DNA of 64,000 nucleotides, taken from the NCBI RefSeq assembly GCF_025148445.1, contig NZ_CP102270.1, forward strand, positions 62,001 to 126,000, read 5' to 3'. This stretch comes from Eshraghiella crossota. GTDB lineage: Bacteria; Bacillota; Clostridia; Lachnospirales; Lachnospiraceae. This document shows positions 25,269 to 33,556 of this stretch, one piece after another (position 1 is the first letter of the stretch; each line of letters begins with the position of its first letter). Both the position numbers and the translations under genes were made by a program. Below the pieces are notes generated by a model. It did no database searches and was not told the origin of the DNA. It saw only the letters and a list, made by a program, of their open reading frames with translations.

Positions 25269-25311
25269 TAAAAGTAAGTCGAAGAAAAAATATTTTTTTC
25301 CCCATATGGGA

Positions 25312-25320
25312 TGGTATAAT
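25312..25320 (+). promoter_or_regulatory. Extended -10 promoter of the MerR-like gene
   Basis: TGGTATAAT is an extended -10 located 26 nt before the ATG at 25347. No clear -35 is present; an AT-rich tract lies upstream. Confidence 0.55.
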
Positions 25321-25346
25321 TAGTGAAAAAATTAAGGGGACATATT

Positions 25347-25883
25347 ATGAAAAGATATTTAATTTCAGAAGCTTCTGCAATCACAGGTCTGGAGGCGCAT
25401 GTACTCCGGTATTGGGAAGAAGAGCTTGGCATGAAAATCCCAAGGAATGAATTGGGACATCGTTATTATACAGATACAGAAATTGAAATTTTCCAGAAAG
25501 CTAAGGAAATGAAAAATAAGGGTTATCAGCTTAAGGCAATCAAAACCGAGATTTTTGGAAAAGCGGATATAATACCTATACATATGGAGCATGAACAGGG
25601 AGAGCTTGAAAGTGAGGAGCAGAATACAAGGGATGTCCGTATGGAACAGTTCAAAGCGATTATCGGCAGCATTCTCACAGAAGCTCTTAAGGAAAATAAT
25701 GTGGAACTTCATGAAAAAGTGGTAAAGGAAATGGACTATCTTTTTCGTGTGAATGATGAGGCGGCAGAGGAACGCTATAAGAAGCTTGATGAAACAATAC
25801 GTAGCTGCCAGCGGTCGGGCAAAGAGGCGGCAGCAGGTAAGGATACACGTTTCAAGCATAGGAAGAAAATGAAAAAACTGTAA
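25347..25883 (+). CDS. MerR-like winged-helix regulator
   Basis: A 178-residue protein. Residues 1-70 form a MerR-type DNA-binding domain (YLISEASAITGLEAHVLRYW then RYYTDTEIEIFQKAKEM) with the RYW and RYYT features. The rest is charged and helical (about 95-150) with a basic end (FKHRKKMKKL). ATG 25347 is preferred to an earlier in-frame GTG because an AAGGGGAC site precedes it. There is no conserved Cys metal site, so the effector is unknown. Its 3' part is duplicated, with a deletion, about 5.8 kb downstream (31355-31512), bracketing the acquired island. Confidence 0.85.
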   Translation: MKRYLISEASAITGLEAHVLRYWEEELGMKIPRNELGHRYYTDTEIEIFQKAKEMKNKGYQLKAIKTEIFGKADIIPIHMEHEQGELESEEQNTRDVRMEQFKAIIGSILTEALKENNVELHEKVVKEMDYLFRVNDEAAEERYKKLDETIRSCQRSGKEAAAGKDTRFKHRKKMKKL

Positions 25884-25903
25884 AAATATAACACATAACG
25901 GAT

Positions 25904-25937
25904 AGGACAGTCAACAGATGTAGGGCTGTCCTTTTTT
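25904..25937 (+). terminator. Terminator after the MerR-like gene
   Basis: AGGACAG (25904-25910) pairs with CTGTCCT (25926-25932), followed by a T run to 25937. It separates the regulator from the TetR gene. Confidence 0.75.
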
Positions 25938-25960
25938 ATCACGCTTTTTGCAGACTGCTC

Positions 25961-26012
25961 TTGAAATTATCACAATTCTATGCTATTATAATCATAAACG
26001 AACGGTCGGTAT
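25961..26012 (+). promoter_or_regulatory. Promoter and probable TetR operator
   Basis: TTGAAA (25961-25966), a 17-nt spacer and TATTAT (25984-25989) are followed at 25997-26010 by ACGAACGGTCGGT, an imperfect inverted repeat of the ACCGACCG/CGGTCGGT type used by many TetR-family proteins. It sits at the expected transcription start, the classic place for autorepression. Confidence 0.55.
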
Positions 26013-26032
26013 ATACAAAGGAGAGAAGCAAC

Positions 26033-26617
26033 ATGAAAACAACCGAGCAACAGCACAATGAGCGCAAACGCGAAATAATGGAAAAGTGCTTTGAATGTTA
26101 TGCTGAAAACGGGCTCACGGGCACCGGGATCAAAGCGCTTGCCGATGCATGCGGATGCACAAAGGCAAATCTTTATTCTTATTTTAAAAACCTCGACGAA
26201 CTGATCATCGAGTCAACGGCATACTGTATGGAAAAGGTCGAGGACGACTTTATGGAGATGGCACCCACCGACCCCAAGGATGTTGTCCGGTTTGTGAGGG
26301 AGGTTCCCTACTGGACGGCTAAAAAGCACGGAAAAAAATATCGGCTGATGTATCAGATCTATACTCATCCGAAGTATATCGAGCACGGCAAGAAGTTTTT
26401 TGAGGGTGTCAACGAGCGCTATACCGAGTATGCCAAGCGGCTTGAGCCGAAGATAGGTATTCCGTACACGATAATCACGCCGCTGATTTTTACATTCGTC
26501 CGCGCCTGTGTACACTATGCGATGTTCGAGGACGAATATTACCTGAAATCCCAGATGGAGATCTTAAAGCAGGGGGTTGCCCTGTTCGTGGATAAGTACA
26601 AAGCAAACCAAGCATAA
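26033..26617 (+). CDS. TetR/AcrR-family transcriptional repressor
   Basis: A 194-residue regulator. The N-terminal helix-turn-helix (about 12-58) reads GTGIKALADACGCTKANLYS then YFKNLDELI, the standard TetR form. The rest is a helical ligand or dimer domain. ATG 26033 is chosen because AAGGAGAG precedes it; the frame is open further upstream but without a ribosome site. GC content and codon use (GCC, GAC, CGC, CTC) are higher than in the dnaB side, marking the start of a transferred island. It probably represses itself through the operator upstream and perhaps the collagen-like gene that follows. Confidence 0.9.
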   Translation: MKTTEQQHNERKREIMEKCFECYAENGLTGTGIKALADACGCTKANLYSYFKNLDELIIESTAYCMEKVEDDFMEMAPTDPKDVVRFVREVPYWTAKKHGKKYRLMYQIYTHPKYIEHGKKFFEGVNERYTEYAKRLEPKIGIPYTIITPLIFTFVRACVHYAMFEDEYYLKSQMEILKQGVALFVDKYKANQA

Positions 26618-26699
26618 GCCGGTCAGCCGCCGCTCATTTACGGCGCGGGCAGCGGTGCAAAACTCCGCCGTAATAACAATTCCGAACGGAGGAAAGAAG

Positions 26700-27932
26700 A
26701 TGAAAACAGGGAAAAAACTACTCACAGGCTCACTTTTGGCGCTTTGCGCCGTTCTTTTGGTGCTTTGCATCGTGCTTGCCATAGGATGGAGCAAGGCGGC
26801 AAAAACCGACACTGCACTGCCGGAGGTGCGGAACAACGGCACGGCGATCCAGTGGAAATACAGCGATGAAATCGATTGGCGCGACCTTGTGGCGCTTACC
26901 GAGCTGCGGGGCGCTGCCGGAGAAAACGGCAAGGACGGAGCCAACGGTAAAGACGGCATTAATGGCAAAAGCATAGAAGTACAAAGAGCAACGGAATACA
27001 TACAGTGGCGCTATGAGGGCGATGAGTGGCAGAACCTTGTGGCGATAGCCGACATCACAGGCCCCACCGGACAGAACGGTAAGGACGGAGCAAACGGAAA
27101 ACCGCCGGAGTTCCACGTGAACGAAAACACATTGCAATGGCGCTATGTCGGCGATGAAATATGGCTGAACCTCTACGACCTTACCGCATTAAAAGGTGCG
27201 GATGGCAGAGACGGCATTGACGGTAAAGACGGCATAAACGGGCAAGATGGCAGGGACGGTGCGGACGGCACAAACGGACAAAACGGCTCTGACGGCAAAG
27301 ACGGTAACACCCCGTTTATCGGCGAAAACGGCAACTGGTGGATCGGAGAAATCGACACAGCCGTAAAAGCCGCAGGGATTGACGGTGCTGACGGTGTTGA
27401 CGGCGAAAAGGGTGATAAGGGCGACAAAGGTGACCCCGGCGAAAAGGGAGACAAGGGAGATAAGGGGGACAAAGGCGACAAGGGCGACCCCGGTCAGAAC
27501 GGCGGAAGCTCCGGGTATTTTTACGGCACGGGGTATGTACCGTCAACCCATCTTTCAGACGGTGCAGTTCCCCTGTACTATCGGGAAATGCATAACCGCG
27601 GCGGGCTTATATCGTACAACGGAACAACACTCAGGCTGAAAAAAGGACATACCTACAATGTGTGTGTAAGCGGCATGGTTAATGCGATAACAAATGATAA
27701 TAGCGGAAACTATTCCGTTCAGATGACTGACGGTTACGATGATGACTATTGCAGATATATTACACTGATAGAACAAGACGGCAGGGGATCAAATTCTCTC
27801 TGCTTCAACAGAATATATGACCTTACCGGCGCGATAAACGATGTTGAACTCAAATTTTCGCTGGAGCAAGGTGATTACAAAACCTATCTGCTTTCATTCA
27901 GAGGCTCTGTTACAATCACCGCTCTTGACTGA
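26700..27932 (+). CDS. Collagen-like membrane-anchored surface protein
   Basis: A 410-residue protein. An N-terminal membrane anchor (about 8-30, LTGSLLALCAVLLVLCIV) is followed by three modules of about 35 residues with a W-x-Y...W-x-N-L pattern (IQWRYEGDEWQNLVAIADI is one). Each is joined to Gly-x-Asn/Asp-Gly runs. A Gly-X-Y collagen stretch follows (about 230-270, GDKGDKGDPGEKG) and a C-terminal beta-rich domain of about 130 residues resembling C1q/BclA-like jelly rolls. The true start is ATG 26700 behind CGGAGGAAAG; earlier codons in frame overlap the TetR gene. Such proteins form trimeric surface filaments. Confidence 0.85.
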   Translation: MKTGKKLLTGSLLALCAVLLVLCIVLAIGWSKAAKTDTALPEVRNNGTAIQWKYSDEIDWRDLVALTELRGAAGENGKDGANGKDGINGKSIEVQRATEYIQWRYEGDEWQNLVAIADITGPTGQNGKDGANGKPPEFHVNENTLQWRYVGDEIWLNLYDLTALKGADGRDGIDGKDGINGQDGRDGADGTNGQNGSDGKDGNTPFIGENGNWWIGEIDTAVKAAGIDGADGVDGEKGDKGDKGDPGEKGDKGDKGDKGDKGDPGQNGGSSGYFYGTGYVPSTHLSDGAVPLYYREMHNRGGLISYNGTTLRLKKGHTYNVCVSGMVNAITNDNSGNYSVQMTDGYDDDYCRYITLIEQDGRGSNSLCFNRIYDLTGAINDVELKFSLEQGDYKTYLLSFRGSVTITALD

Positions 27933-27964
27933 GCAGATATACACGAAAACGGAGGTAATAAAAT

Positions 27965-29305
27965 ATGAAGAAACGAATACTTAGTATCCTGCTCGCCCTA
28001 TGTATGCTGTTCTGCCTTGTGCCGATAACGGTTTTTGCCGCAGGTGAGCTACCGGATGTCAAGCTTTCCGTCCCAACGACGTTTGACAAGACAGTGGACC
28101 TTACGAAGCAGAACGGAGAATTAAAAATCAAGGACAGCAAGACCTATCTGATCAAGGGCTCCGCAGATCCGAACTGGTATTTTCAATACCGGATCAAAAT
28201 TGATGGCAAGAACAATACACCGCACATCTTTCTGGATGGCGTCCGCATTCAGGCACCCGAGGACGGCCCTGCCATCGAGCTTTACGGCGGTGCCTCTGCC
28301 TGTCTGTACTTTATCGGCAACGACAGCGAGTTGATCGGCGCGGAGAACTTCGCCGCACTGCAGAAAAACAAAACCGATGGTTATCTCCGGGTTTTGGTGC
28401 AGACGGGGACAAAGCTCACGTGTCAGGGCGGCACTTATGGCGCCGGCATCGGAGGCTCAAAGGTCGGAATCAAGAATTTCTCGCAGGGACACGGCATGAA
28501 CCTTCATTTCGGCTCTCTGGCGACGGATATCTATGGCGGTGAGATTCTTGCGACCAGCGGCGCTTTCGGTGCGGGTATCGGCGGCGGTGCAAACGGCGGC
28601 GTCGGCGAGTGGATTTATGTGTATTCCGGCAAGCTGACGGCGAGATCCGTTTCGCAAGGCGCAGGGATCGGCGGCGGTCAGGGCGGCGTCGGACGCTATA
28701 TTTATATCAGGGGCGGCACGGTGAATGCCGGCAGCTCGACATGCGGAGCCGGAATCGGCAGCGGCGATCAAGACGGACAGAACAACTCGGAAGATGCGTA
28801 TCATATCGAGATTTCCGGTGGAACGGTCAACGCTTGGAGTAACTATGCCGGCGCGGGCATCGGCGGCGGAAGAAACGGTTCGGGCCGTGACATTTCCATC
28901 ACCGGCGGCAATGTGAAGGCGCAGGGCTGGTGGGGCGCGGGCATCGGCGGGGGCATGAACGGCGACAGCGGGAACATTCTGATCAAGGACACAACGCTTA
29001 CTGCGCAGTCTCTCCCGCTTTATCCGAACCCCCAGTATGAAGACGCAGCCATTAGCGGTGGTCCTGCAGTCGCGGTCGGAAGAGGCTCAAACCGTTTAGG
29101 CTGGACGTCGGTGCTGTTCAACCCGGAGTTTGGACTGCTTCATGAAGAGAACGTCAAAATCGGAGCCTCGGACGGGAAGACCGTGCAGCTGAGCGCGACA
29201 GGGTGGCAGTGGCGCCGCAGTCAGGGACAGTATGAATGGGACTGGGGCACCACGACGGAGCTTCTCATCCCCAACGAAAACGGGCGCGTGGACCTGCAGC
29301 CATGA
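27965..29305 (+). CDS. Beta-helix surface protein, N-terminal half of a frameshifted gene
   Basis: A 446-residue reading frame with a signal peptide (about 1-27, cleavage near VFAAG) and a right-handed beta-helix made of repeated GAGIGGG turns (about 160-335), a fold seen in adhesins and carbohydrate-binding proteins. The frame ends GRVDLQP at 29305, but the sequence continues without a gap as the Cys/His-rich region of the next frame ([12 protein letters not shown]). The two appear to be one gene of about 1060 codons split by a +1 shift near 29285-29300. The C-terminal anchor lies in the other part, so this half alone would be released. Confidence 0.75.
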   Translation: MKKRILSILLALCMLFCLVPITVFAAGELPDVKLSVPTTFDKTVDLTKQNGELKIKDSKTYLIKGSADPNWYFQYRIKIDGKNNTPHIFLDGVRIQAPEDGPAIELYGGASACLYFIGNDSELIGAENFAALQKNKTDGYLRVLVQTGTKLTCQGGTYGAGIGGSKVGIKNFSQGHGMNLHFGSLATDIYGGEILATSGAFGAGIGGGANGGVGEWIYVYSGKLTARSVSQGAGIGGGQGGVGRYIYIRGGTVNAGSSTCGAGIGSGDQDGQNNSEDAYHIEISGGTVNAWSNYAGAGIGGGRNGSGRDISITGGNVKAQGWWGAGIGGGMNGDSGNILIKDTTLTAQSLPLYPNPQYEDAAISGGPAVAVGRGSNRLGWTSVLFNPEFGLLHEENVKIGASDGKTVQLSATGWQWRRSQGQYEWDWGTTTELLIPNENGRVDLQP

Positions 29306-31160
29306 ATTGGGCTGGACAGACAGGGACGGCTGCCACATCTGGGCCTGTAAGAAATGCGGCGCGCGGGACCCCGCCGCGGAAATGTCCAAACAAAACGCCA
29401 AACACATTCCCGGCGACTGGAGCAATCAGAAGCAGCTCTGCACTGTGTGCGGTCATGTGCTTGAGAGGGACACGAAAGCCCCGGTTATGGAAACTCTGAC
29501 GGACGGCGAAAGCTACATCGTCGAGGATAACATCGATGGAAATCCCGGCGCGTACACCTTCACCGTGAGCGACCCGGCTGCATCGGGAGAGACGTCCTCC
29601 GGCATCAAGTCGGTGACCATCAACGGCGAGCCGCAAGACGGTCCCACTTATTCTCTCCCCGCACCCGACGGCGGCAACAATGACGCAGGAGCGGAATATA
29701 CCGTGGTCGTGACTGACAACGCGGGAAACGAAACTACGGCGACAGTCAGAATATACAGGAGGCACCACTACACGGTGACCTTTGATTCCACAGGTGGCAG
29801 CGAGGTGATAGAAAAAACTATGGCCGTTACCTATGGCGAGCAGCTCGGCGATATGCCCGTGCCAATGCGCACCGGTTACTTTTTCCGTGGCTGGTATGAT
29901 GCCCCGGTTGAAGGCAAATGCTACGGTAATAGCGATGGCAAAGGCACAAGCCGGTATGACAAGACGGAAAACTGCACCCTGTATGCGCAGTGGGTAATAA
30001 ACCGGTACACAATAACCTTTGACACTGCAGGCGGCAGTGAAATTGCGCCGATTACACAGGATTACGACACGGCGATCACCGCTCCTGCCGACCCGACAAG
30101 AGAGGGCTACACCTTTATCGGCTGGGACATGGAAATTCCCGCGACCATGCCTGCGGAAAACATCACAATTAAGGCGAAATGGAAAGACATCGAAAAGCCC
30201 ACGGGTGAAATTAAAATCAGCGGGAACAGTTGGAAAGCGTTCCTCAACAATATCACCTTCGGTCTGTTCTTTAAGGGCACGCAGGAGGTGACGATCACCG
30301 CAACCGACAACAGCGGCGAGATGGTAACGGTTGAATATCTGCTGTCAGATAAGGAATTGACAAAAGCTGAGCTTGACGGCATGGCCTTCACAGCGTACAC
30401 CGCACCGTTTGGCATTGACCCTGATAACGATTATATTATCTATGTCAGACTGACCGATAAGGCGGGCAATACGAACTACATTTGCTCGGACGGCATCGTT
30501 CTTGACGGAACAAGCCCGGTTATTACCGGCATAGAAAACGGCAAGACCTACTGCGAGGCACAGACGATCACCGTTGACGAGAAGCATATCGGCACCGTCA
30601 CTGTAAACGGAATAAAGGTCACGCTTGATGAAAACGGCAGCATTGTCCTCTCTCCGGCAGACGGCGGGCAGAAAATCGTTGTCACCGACAAGGCGGGCAA
30701 CACCGCCGAGATGACCGTAACGGTCAACGACGGGCATACCTTCGGTGACTGGACATCAAACGGCCATGGCACACACACCCGCCAATGCACGGCAGACGGA
30801 TGTACGGAAGGCGTCGAAACGGATAATTGTACCGATGAGGATAAAAATCACAAATGTGATATCTGCGGAAAGATAATCTCCAACCACACTGACTTAAAGC
30901 ATTTCCCGGCAAAGGCGGCCACCGAGGATTCCGAGGGCAATATCGAGTATTGGTACTGCAGCGGCTGCGGAAAGTATTACAGTGACAAAGACGGCACCAA
31001 GGAAATCGCCAAGGCCGACACTGTAACGGCGAAACTGCCGAAGTATCCTCAGACCGGCGATAACAGCAACCTCATGCTGTGGATCGCACTGCTGCTTGCC
31101 AGCGGAGGAGCTGTTATCGGCACAACGGTTGTCAGCAAAAGGAAAAAGCACAACAGCTAA
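29232..31160 (+). CDS. InlB-repeat, sortase-anchored surface protein, C-terminal half of a frameshifted gene
   Basis: A 642-residue frame without signal peptide or ribosome site of its own; its first about 25 codons overlap the upstream frame. Visible units are a zinc-like CxxC region ([10 protein letters not shown]...CTVCGHVLE), Ig-like DxxAPV domains (from about 80), two InlB B-type repeats ([26 protein letters not shown]), a further Ig-like segment, Cys-rich [13 protein letters not shown] and CDICGK modules, and a wall-sorting end: PQTGD, membrane helix ([17 protein letters not shown]) and RKKH tail. This is the wall-anchored half of the 27965 gene, now out of frame. Confidence 0.72.
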   Translation: MNGTGAPRRSFSSPTKTGAWTCSHELGWTDRDGCHIWACKKCGARDPAAEMSKQNAKHIPGDWSNQKQLCTVCGHVLERDTKAPVMETLTDGESYIVEDNIDGNPGAYTFTVSDPAASGETSSGIKSVTINGEPQDGPTYSLPAPDGGNNDAGAEYTVVVTDNAGNETTATVRIYRRHHYTVTFDSTGGSEVIEKTMAVTYGEQLGDMPVPMRTGYFFRGWYDAPVEGKCYGNSDGKGTSRYDKTENCTLYAQWVINRYTITFDTAGGSEIAPITQDYDTAITAPADPTREGYTFIGWDMEIPATMPAENITIKAKWKDIEKPTGEIKISGNSWKAFLNNITFGLFFKGTQEVTITATDNSGEMVTVEYLLSDKELTKAELDGMAFTAYTAPFGIDPDNDYIIYVRLTDKAGNTNYICSDGIVLDGTSPVITGIENGKTYCEAQTITVDEKHIGTVTVNGIKVTLDENGSIVLSPADGGQKIVVTDKAGNTAEMTVTVNDGHTFGDWTSNGHGTHTRQCTADGCTEGVETDNCTDEDKNHKCDICGKIISNHTDLKHFPAKAATEDSEGNIEYWYCSGCGKYYSDKDGTKEIAKADTVTAKLPKYPQTGDNSNLMLWIALLLASGGAVIGTTVVSKRKKHNS

Positions 31161-31181
31161 CAAAGTAGTATAACTCACACG

Positions 31182-31211
31182 GCGGCTATCGGAAACGGTA
31201 GCCGCTTTTTT
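31182..31211 (+). terminator. Terminator after the split surface-protein gene
   Basis: GCGGCTA (31182-31188) pairs with TAGCCGC (31199-31205), followed by TTTTTT. It closes the island operon. Confidence 0.82.
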
Positions 31212-31354
31212 GAAAAGTGCCGGACTTGCGGCACAGACAAAAGCGGATTGCTTGAAAATGTTGTGCGGTGCGAAACGGAACTCAGAGCCACACTCACAGG
31301 ACAGCAAAAGGTTCTGCTTGAACAGTTTGAAAAAGCAGCATTCCGAAGTCTTGA
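31212..31354 (+). pseudogene. Remnant of a small element-borne gene
   Basis: An open stretch without clear start reads CRTCGTDKSGLLENVVRCET then LTGQQKVLLEQFEKA. It recalls DUF6809-type small proteins found on conjugative elements and then fuses in frame into the duplicated MerR-like sequence at 31355. I see no ribosome site. It is probably the broken right edge of the island; the family call is weak. Confidence 0.4.
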
Positions 31355-31512
31355 AAAAGCGGATATAATACCTATACATATGGAACATGAACAGGGAGAG
31401 CTTGAAAGTGAGGAACAGAATACAAGGAATGTCCGTATGGAACAGTTCAAAGCGATTATCGGCAGCAGGTAAGGATACACGTTTCAAGCATAGGAAGAAA
31501 ATGAAAAAACTG
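31355..31512 (+). repeat. Deleted direct copy of the MerR-like gene 3' part
   Basis: This segment repeats 25559-25670 with three base differences I can see, then 25828-25880 without visible change. The 164 bp between two CGGCAGC copies (25664-25670 and 25828-25834) are missing here. Together with the intact copy it brackets the GC-rich island (about 25884-31354). The copy is not a functional gene because the DNA-binding domain is absent. Confidence 0.88.
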
Positions 31513-31592
31513 ACTTGAAATGTGTACATTCGTTAAGATATATGATAACATAAAAGTATCAGTAGTTTATCATGAAAAAAGGAGAGGTGATA

Positions 31593-31754
31593 TTGGGTAA
31601 ACAATTAATAGTAATTGTTTTGAACGTGGTGATGGCGGTTATACCACGTTGTGTTTCAGTAAGGGCAGATGACTCCGGATACGTGAGTGGCATAAGGTGG
31701 ATCAGTAAAAGGTACACTCAGGTCTATGCCGGTAATAATCTTAATGAGTATTAA
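31593..31754 (+). CDS. Possible small secreted peptide (53 aa)
   Basis: A short frame starting at TTG 31593, which has GGAGAGGTG 6-14 nt upstream; an ATG at 31572 in the same frame lies before this site. The first about 24 residues (QLIVIVLNVVMAVIPRCVSV) look like a signal peptide followed by a short polar tail. No family is recognised. The remaining sequence from 31513 to 31862 shows no other gene, only AT-rich DNA and the ribosome site of the next gene. Confidence 0.3.
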   Translation: MGKQLIVIVLNVVMAVIPRCVSVRADDSGYVSGIRWISKRYTQVYAGNNLNEY

Positions 31755-31862
31755 TGAATTTACATATTTGATTACTAAATGTTTTTACTCAACGGTTGAA
31801 AAGGCAGCACATCGATTAACATAGCATATGTGACAATATAGATATACAGGGAGGACAAAGAT

Positions 31863-32408
31863 ATGAAAAAAACATGGATAATTATTCTGTCGACTATTCT
31901 TGCAATAGTCGTGGTGCTTCAGATAGCGGTAATGGTATTTCTCAATTCTACAGGGATACATATAATTTCTAAATACGCAAGGTTTAATACAGGAGGAAAG
32001 GGATATGTATACAATACAGTTACCAAGGAATGGGAAAGAGAAAATATCAGCTGGTATATTGACCTGTTAGTTCGCAATAAGAAAGCAGACGGAGTATTAA
32101 GTGTAGAGGATTACGGAAAATTAACTGGAAACAGGCCTGTTATATCGGTTGATACGTCAAAAGATTTCTGTAAAATCTTTTTTTATGCTACTGTAACGAA
32201 ATACAATGAAAACGGTGGAATAGAAGATTTAAGTACTATTGTTCTATACCGATTCATATACAACAGGGAAACAGGGCAGATTATTATCGAAATCTGGGAT
32301 GAAGATGCAGGCACTAAATATCTGGTTGATGCAGATACTAAAGAAGATGCAGAGATAATTTTCAATTCATATATGAAAAAATTGTCAGACCAGACAAACG
32401 GTGAATAA
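31863..32408 (+). CDS. Small membrane-anchored hypothetical protein
   Basis: A 181-residue protein with one N-terminal membrane helix (about 5-27, WIIILSTILAIVVVLQIAVM) and a soluble domain of about 150 residues. That domain contains GKGYVYNTVTKEWERENISW, WYIDLLVRNKKADGV and strands such as TIVLYRFIYNRETGQIIIEI. A GGGAGG site precedes the ATG. A degraded relative of its residues about 48-78 lies at 32690-32784, so at least two copies once stood in tandem. The family and role are unknown to me. Confidence 0.75.
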   Translation: MKKTWIIILSTILAIVVVLQIAVMVFLNSTGIHIISKYARFNTGGKGYVYNTVTKEWERENISWYIDLLVRNKKADGVLSVEDYGKLTGNRPVISVDTSKDFCKIFFYATVTKYNENGGIEDLSTIVLYRFIYNRETGQIIIEIWDEDAGTKYLVDADTKEDAEIIFNSYMKKLSDQTNGE

Positions 32409-32415
32409 ATACAGA

Positions 32416-32447
32416 ATGGACTTCAATTAAATTTGAAGTCCATTTTT
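32416..32447 (+). terminator. Terminator after the 31863 gene
   Basis: ATGGACTTCAA (32416-32426) pairs with TTGAAGTCCAT (32433-32443), followed by TTTT. The group II intron fragment begins a few bases later. Confidence 0.88.
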
Positions 32448-32450
32448 AGT

Positions 32451-32675
32451 TTGCGCGCCATGGGCACGTTCTAACGGGTGAAAGTCTCGAACACGCCCGG
32501 ATAGTGGGAAGTGTATAGCTGAACAGCAAGGGTGTCTATTGCGAGGTGGAATCTGAAGGAAGCTGTAAGCAAATCTCTGGTCTGACGGACAGAAATCACA
32601 TATAAGGCTAGGCTACGAGAGATAAGTTGGCTAAAAGCAACAAAGTCTAATAACTATCACATTTGTAGCAGGTAA
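32451..32675 (+). mobile_element. 5' fragment of a bacterial group II intron
   Basis: The sequence follows the domain I start of Firmicute group II introns: GCGCGCC near the 5' end, then GTTCTAACGGGTGAAAGTC, CACGCCCGGATAGTGGGAAG, GAATCTGAAGGAAGC and TCTGACGGACAGAAATCACA. Only about 225 nt remain. There is no reverse transcriptase frame and no domain V or VI in the window, so it is a dead 5' relic. It lies directly behind a transcription terminator. Confidence 0.8.
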
Positions 32676-32689
32676 AGTTAAGAATAACA

Positions 32690-32784
32690 ATATATGATTC
32701 GGCTACTAAGAAGTGGGAAGAGGAACATGTTGTAATTGGGATATCGGTTTATTGGTGCGTGGAAGCAAGAAAGCGGACGGCGGA
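32690..32784 (+). pseudogene. Relic of a second copy of the 31863 gene
   Basis: The codons read IYDSATKKWEEEHVV and, after a frame change, DIGLLVRGSKKADGG. These correspond to VYNTVTKEWERENIS and YIDLLVRNKKADGV of the gene at 31863. The start and end of the paralogue are lost; the intron fragment lies on its left and the palindromic array on its right. Confidence 0.7.
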
Positions 32785-32788
32785 ACTT

Positions 32789-33181
32789 GGAATCTCTACC
32801 TATTTTGCCGATTTGCGCTGTTTGGGTAGAGATTCCTAACAAGCAGCCCCGGAAATCTCTACCCTTTTCCGAGTTTTGCGCCATTTGGGTAGAGAATTCC
32901 AATAAGCTGGACCGGGAATCTCCACCATATTTTGCCGATTTGCGCTGTTTGGGTAGAGATTCTCAATAAGCTGGGCCTAGGAATCTCTACCATTTTCCGA
33001 GTTTCCCGCCATTTGGGTAGAGAATTCCAATAAGCTGACCTGGGAATCTCTACCTATTTTGCCGATTTGTGTTGTTTGGGTAGAGATTCTCAATAAGCTG
33101 GGCCTAGGAATCTCTACCATTTTCCGAGTTTCCCGCCATTTGGGTAGAGAATTCCAATAAGCAGCCCCGGGAATCTCTACC
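32789..33181. repeat. Array of six palindromic units of about 64 bp, alternating two types
   Basis: Six full units and a partial seventh. Each unit opens with GGAATCTCTACC and closes with GGGTAGAGATTCC or GGGTAGAGAATTCC, forming a long hairpin, with a spacer near AATAAGCTGG between units. The hairpin loops alternate: type A contains TTTTGCCGATTTGCGCTGTT (units 1, 3, 5) and type B contains TTTTCCGAGTTTCCCGCCAT or a close variant (units 2, 4, 6). Apparent reading frames on both strands are by-products of the repeat. Confidence 0.9.
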
Positions 33182-33243
33182 TTGTTTACGCATAAGTATA
33201 TGCAATAATAAATAGCATAAGGATATTGAAAGAGGAGACACAT

Positions 33244-33556
33244 ATGAAAAAAATATTATTTGCAGTTCTGGCAATGGTGCCGGTATTGTGCGGTTGTTCG
33301 ATGAAAAAAGCATACAAAAAGGCAGCCTCCCCGGATATGGATATCACAGAAGATGACACAACAGGTAATCCTGCAAAAGAACCGGAAATTCCGAGAAATA
33401 GAGTCAGCTGGACTGTACTTATGTATGTATGTGGCTCCGACCTTGAATTCAGAAGACAGATATGCCAAATGGAGTAAAAATGCTTCTATGCTGCAACTGT
33501 TGGCATACATATACAAAGATAACTGGACGCATCCGGAGAACACTATTGAATGCTAA
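33244..33556 (+). pseudogene. Gutted clostripain-like (C11) lipoprotein gene
   Basis: The start is intact: ATG 33244 behind GAGGAG, a signal peptide with lipobox VLCGC (about 14-18), a polar linker and WTVLMYVCGSDLE, the first strand of clostripain-family peptidases. The frame stops at 33477, and the +1 frame then reads YAKWSKNASMLQLLAYIYKD and ends at 33556, plausibly the original C-terminus. The catalytic His/Cys core of several hundred residues is missing, so this is a deletion remnant. If translated it would give a 77-aa lipoprotein. Confidence 0.7.

Noticed and set aside
29280-29305. Programmed ribosomal frameshift in the beta-helix surface gene
   Set aside because: There is no slippery sequence, rare-codon stop context or following pseudoknot that I can recognise; mutation or sequencing error is simpler.
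25904-31354. The island as an integrative conjugative element or prophage
   Set aside because: No integrase, relaxase, conjugation or phage structural gene is present; only a weak element-like remnant lies at its right edge.
32789-33181. CRISPR array
   Set aside because: The repeats are themselves palindromic and the intervals are near-identical rather than unique spacers; no cas genes are near.
32736-33243. Protein-coding frames across the repeat array on both strands
   Set aside because: The predicted peptides merely echo the repeat units, lack ribosome sites and occur on both strands at once.
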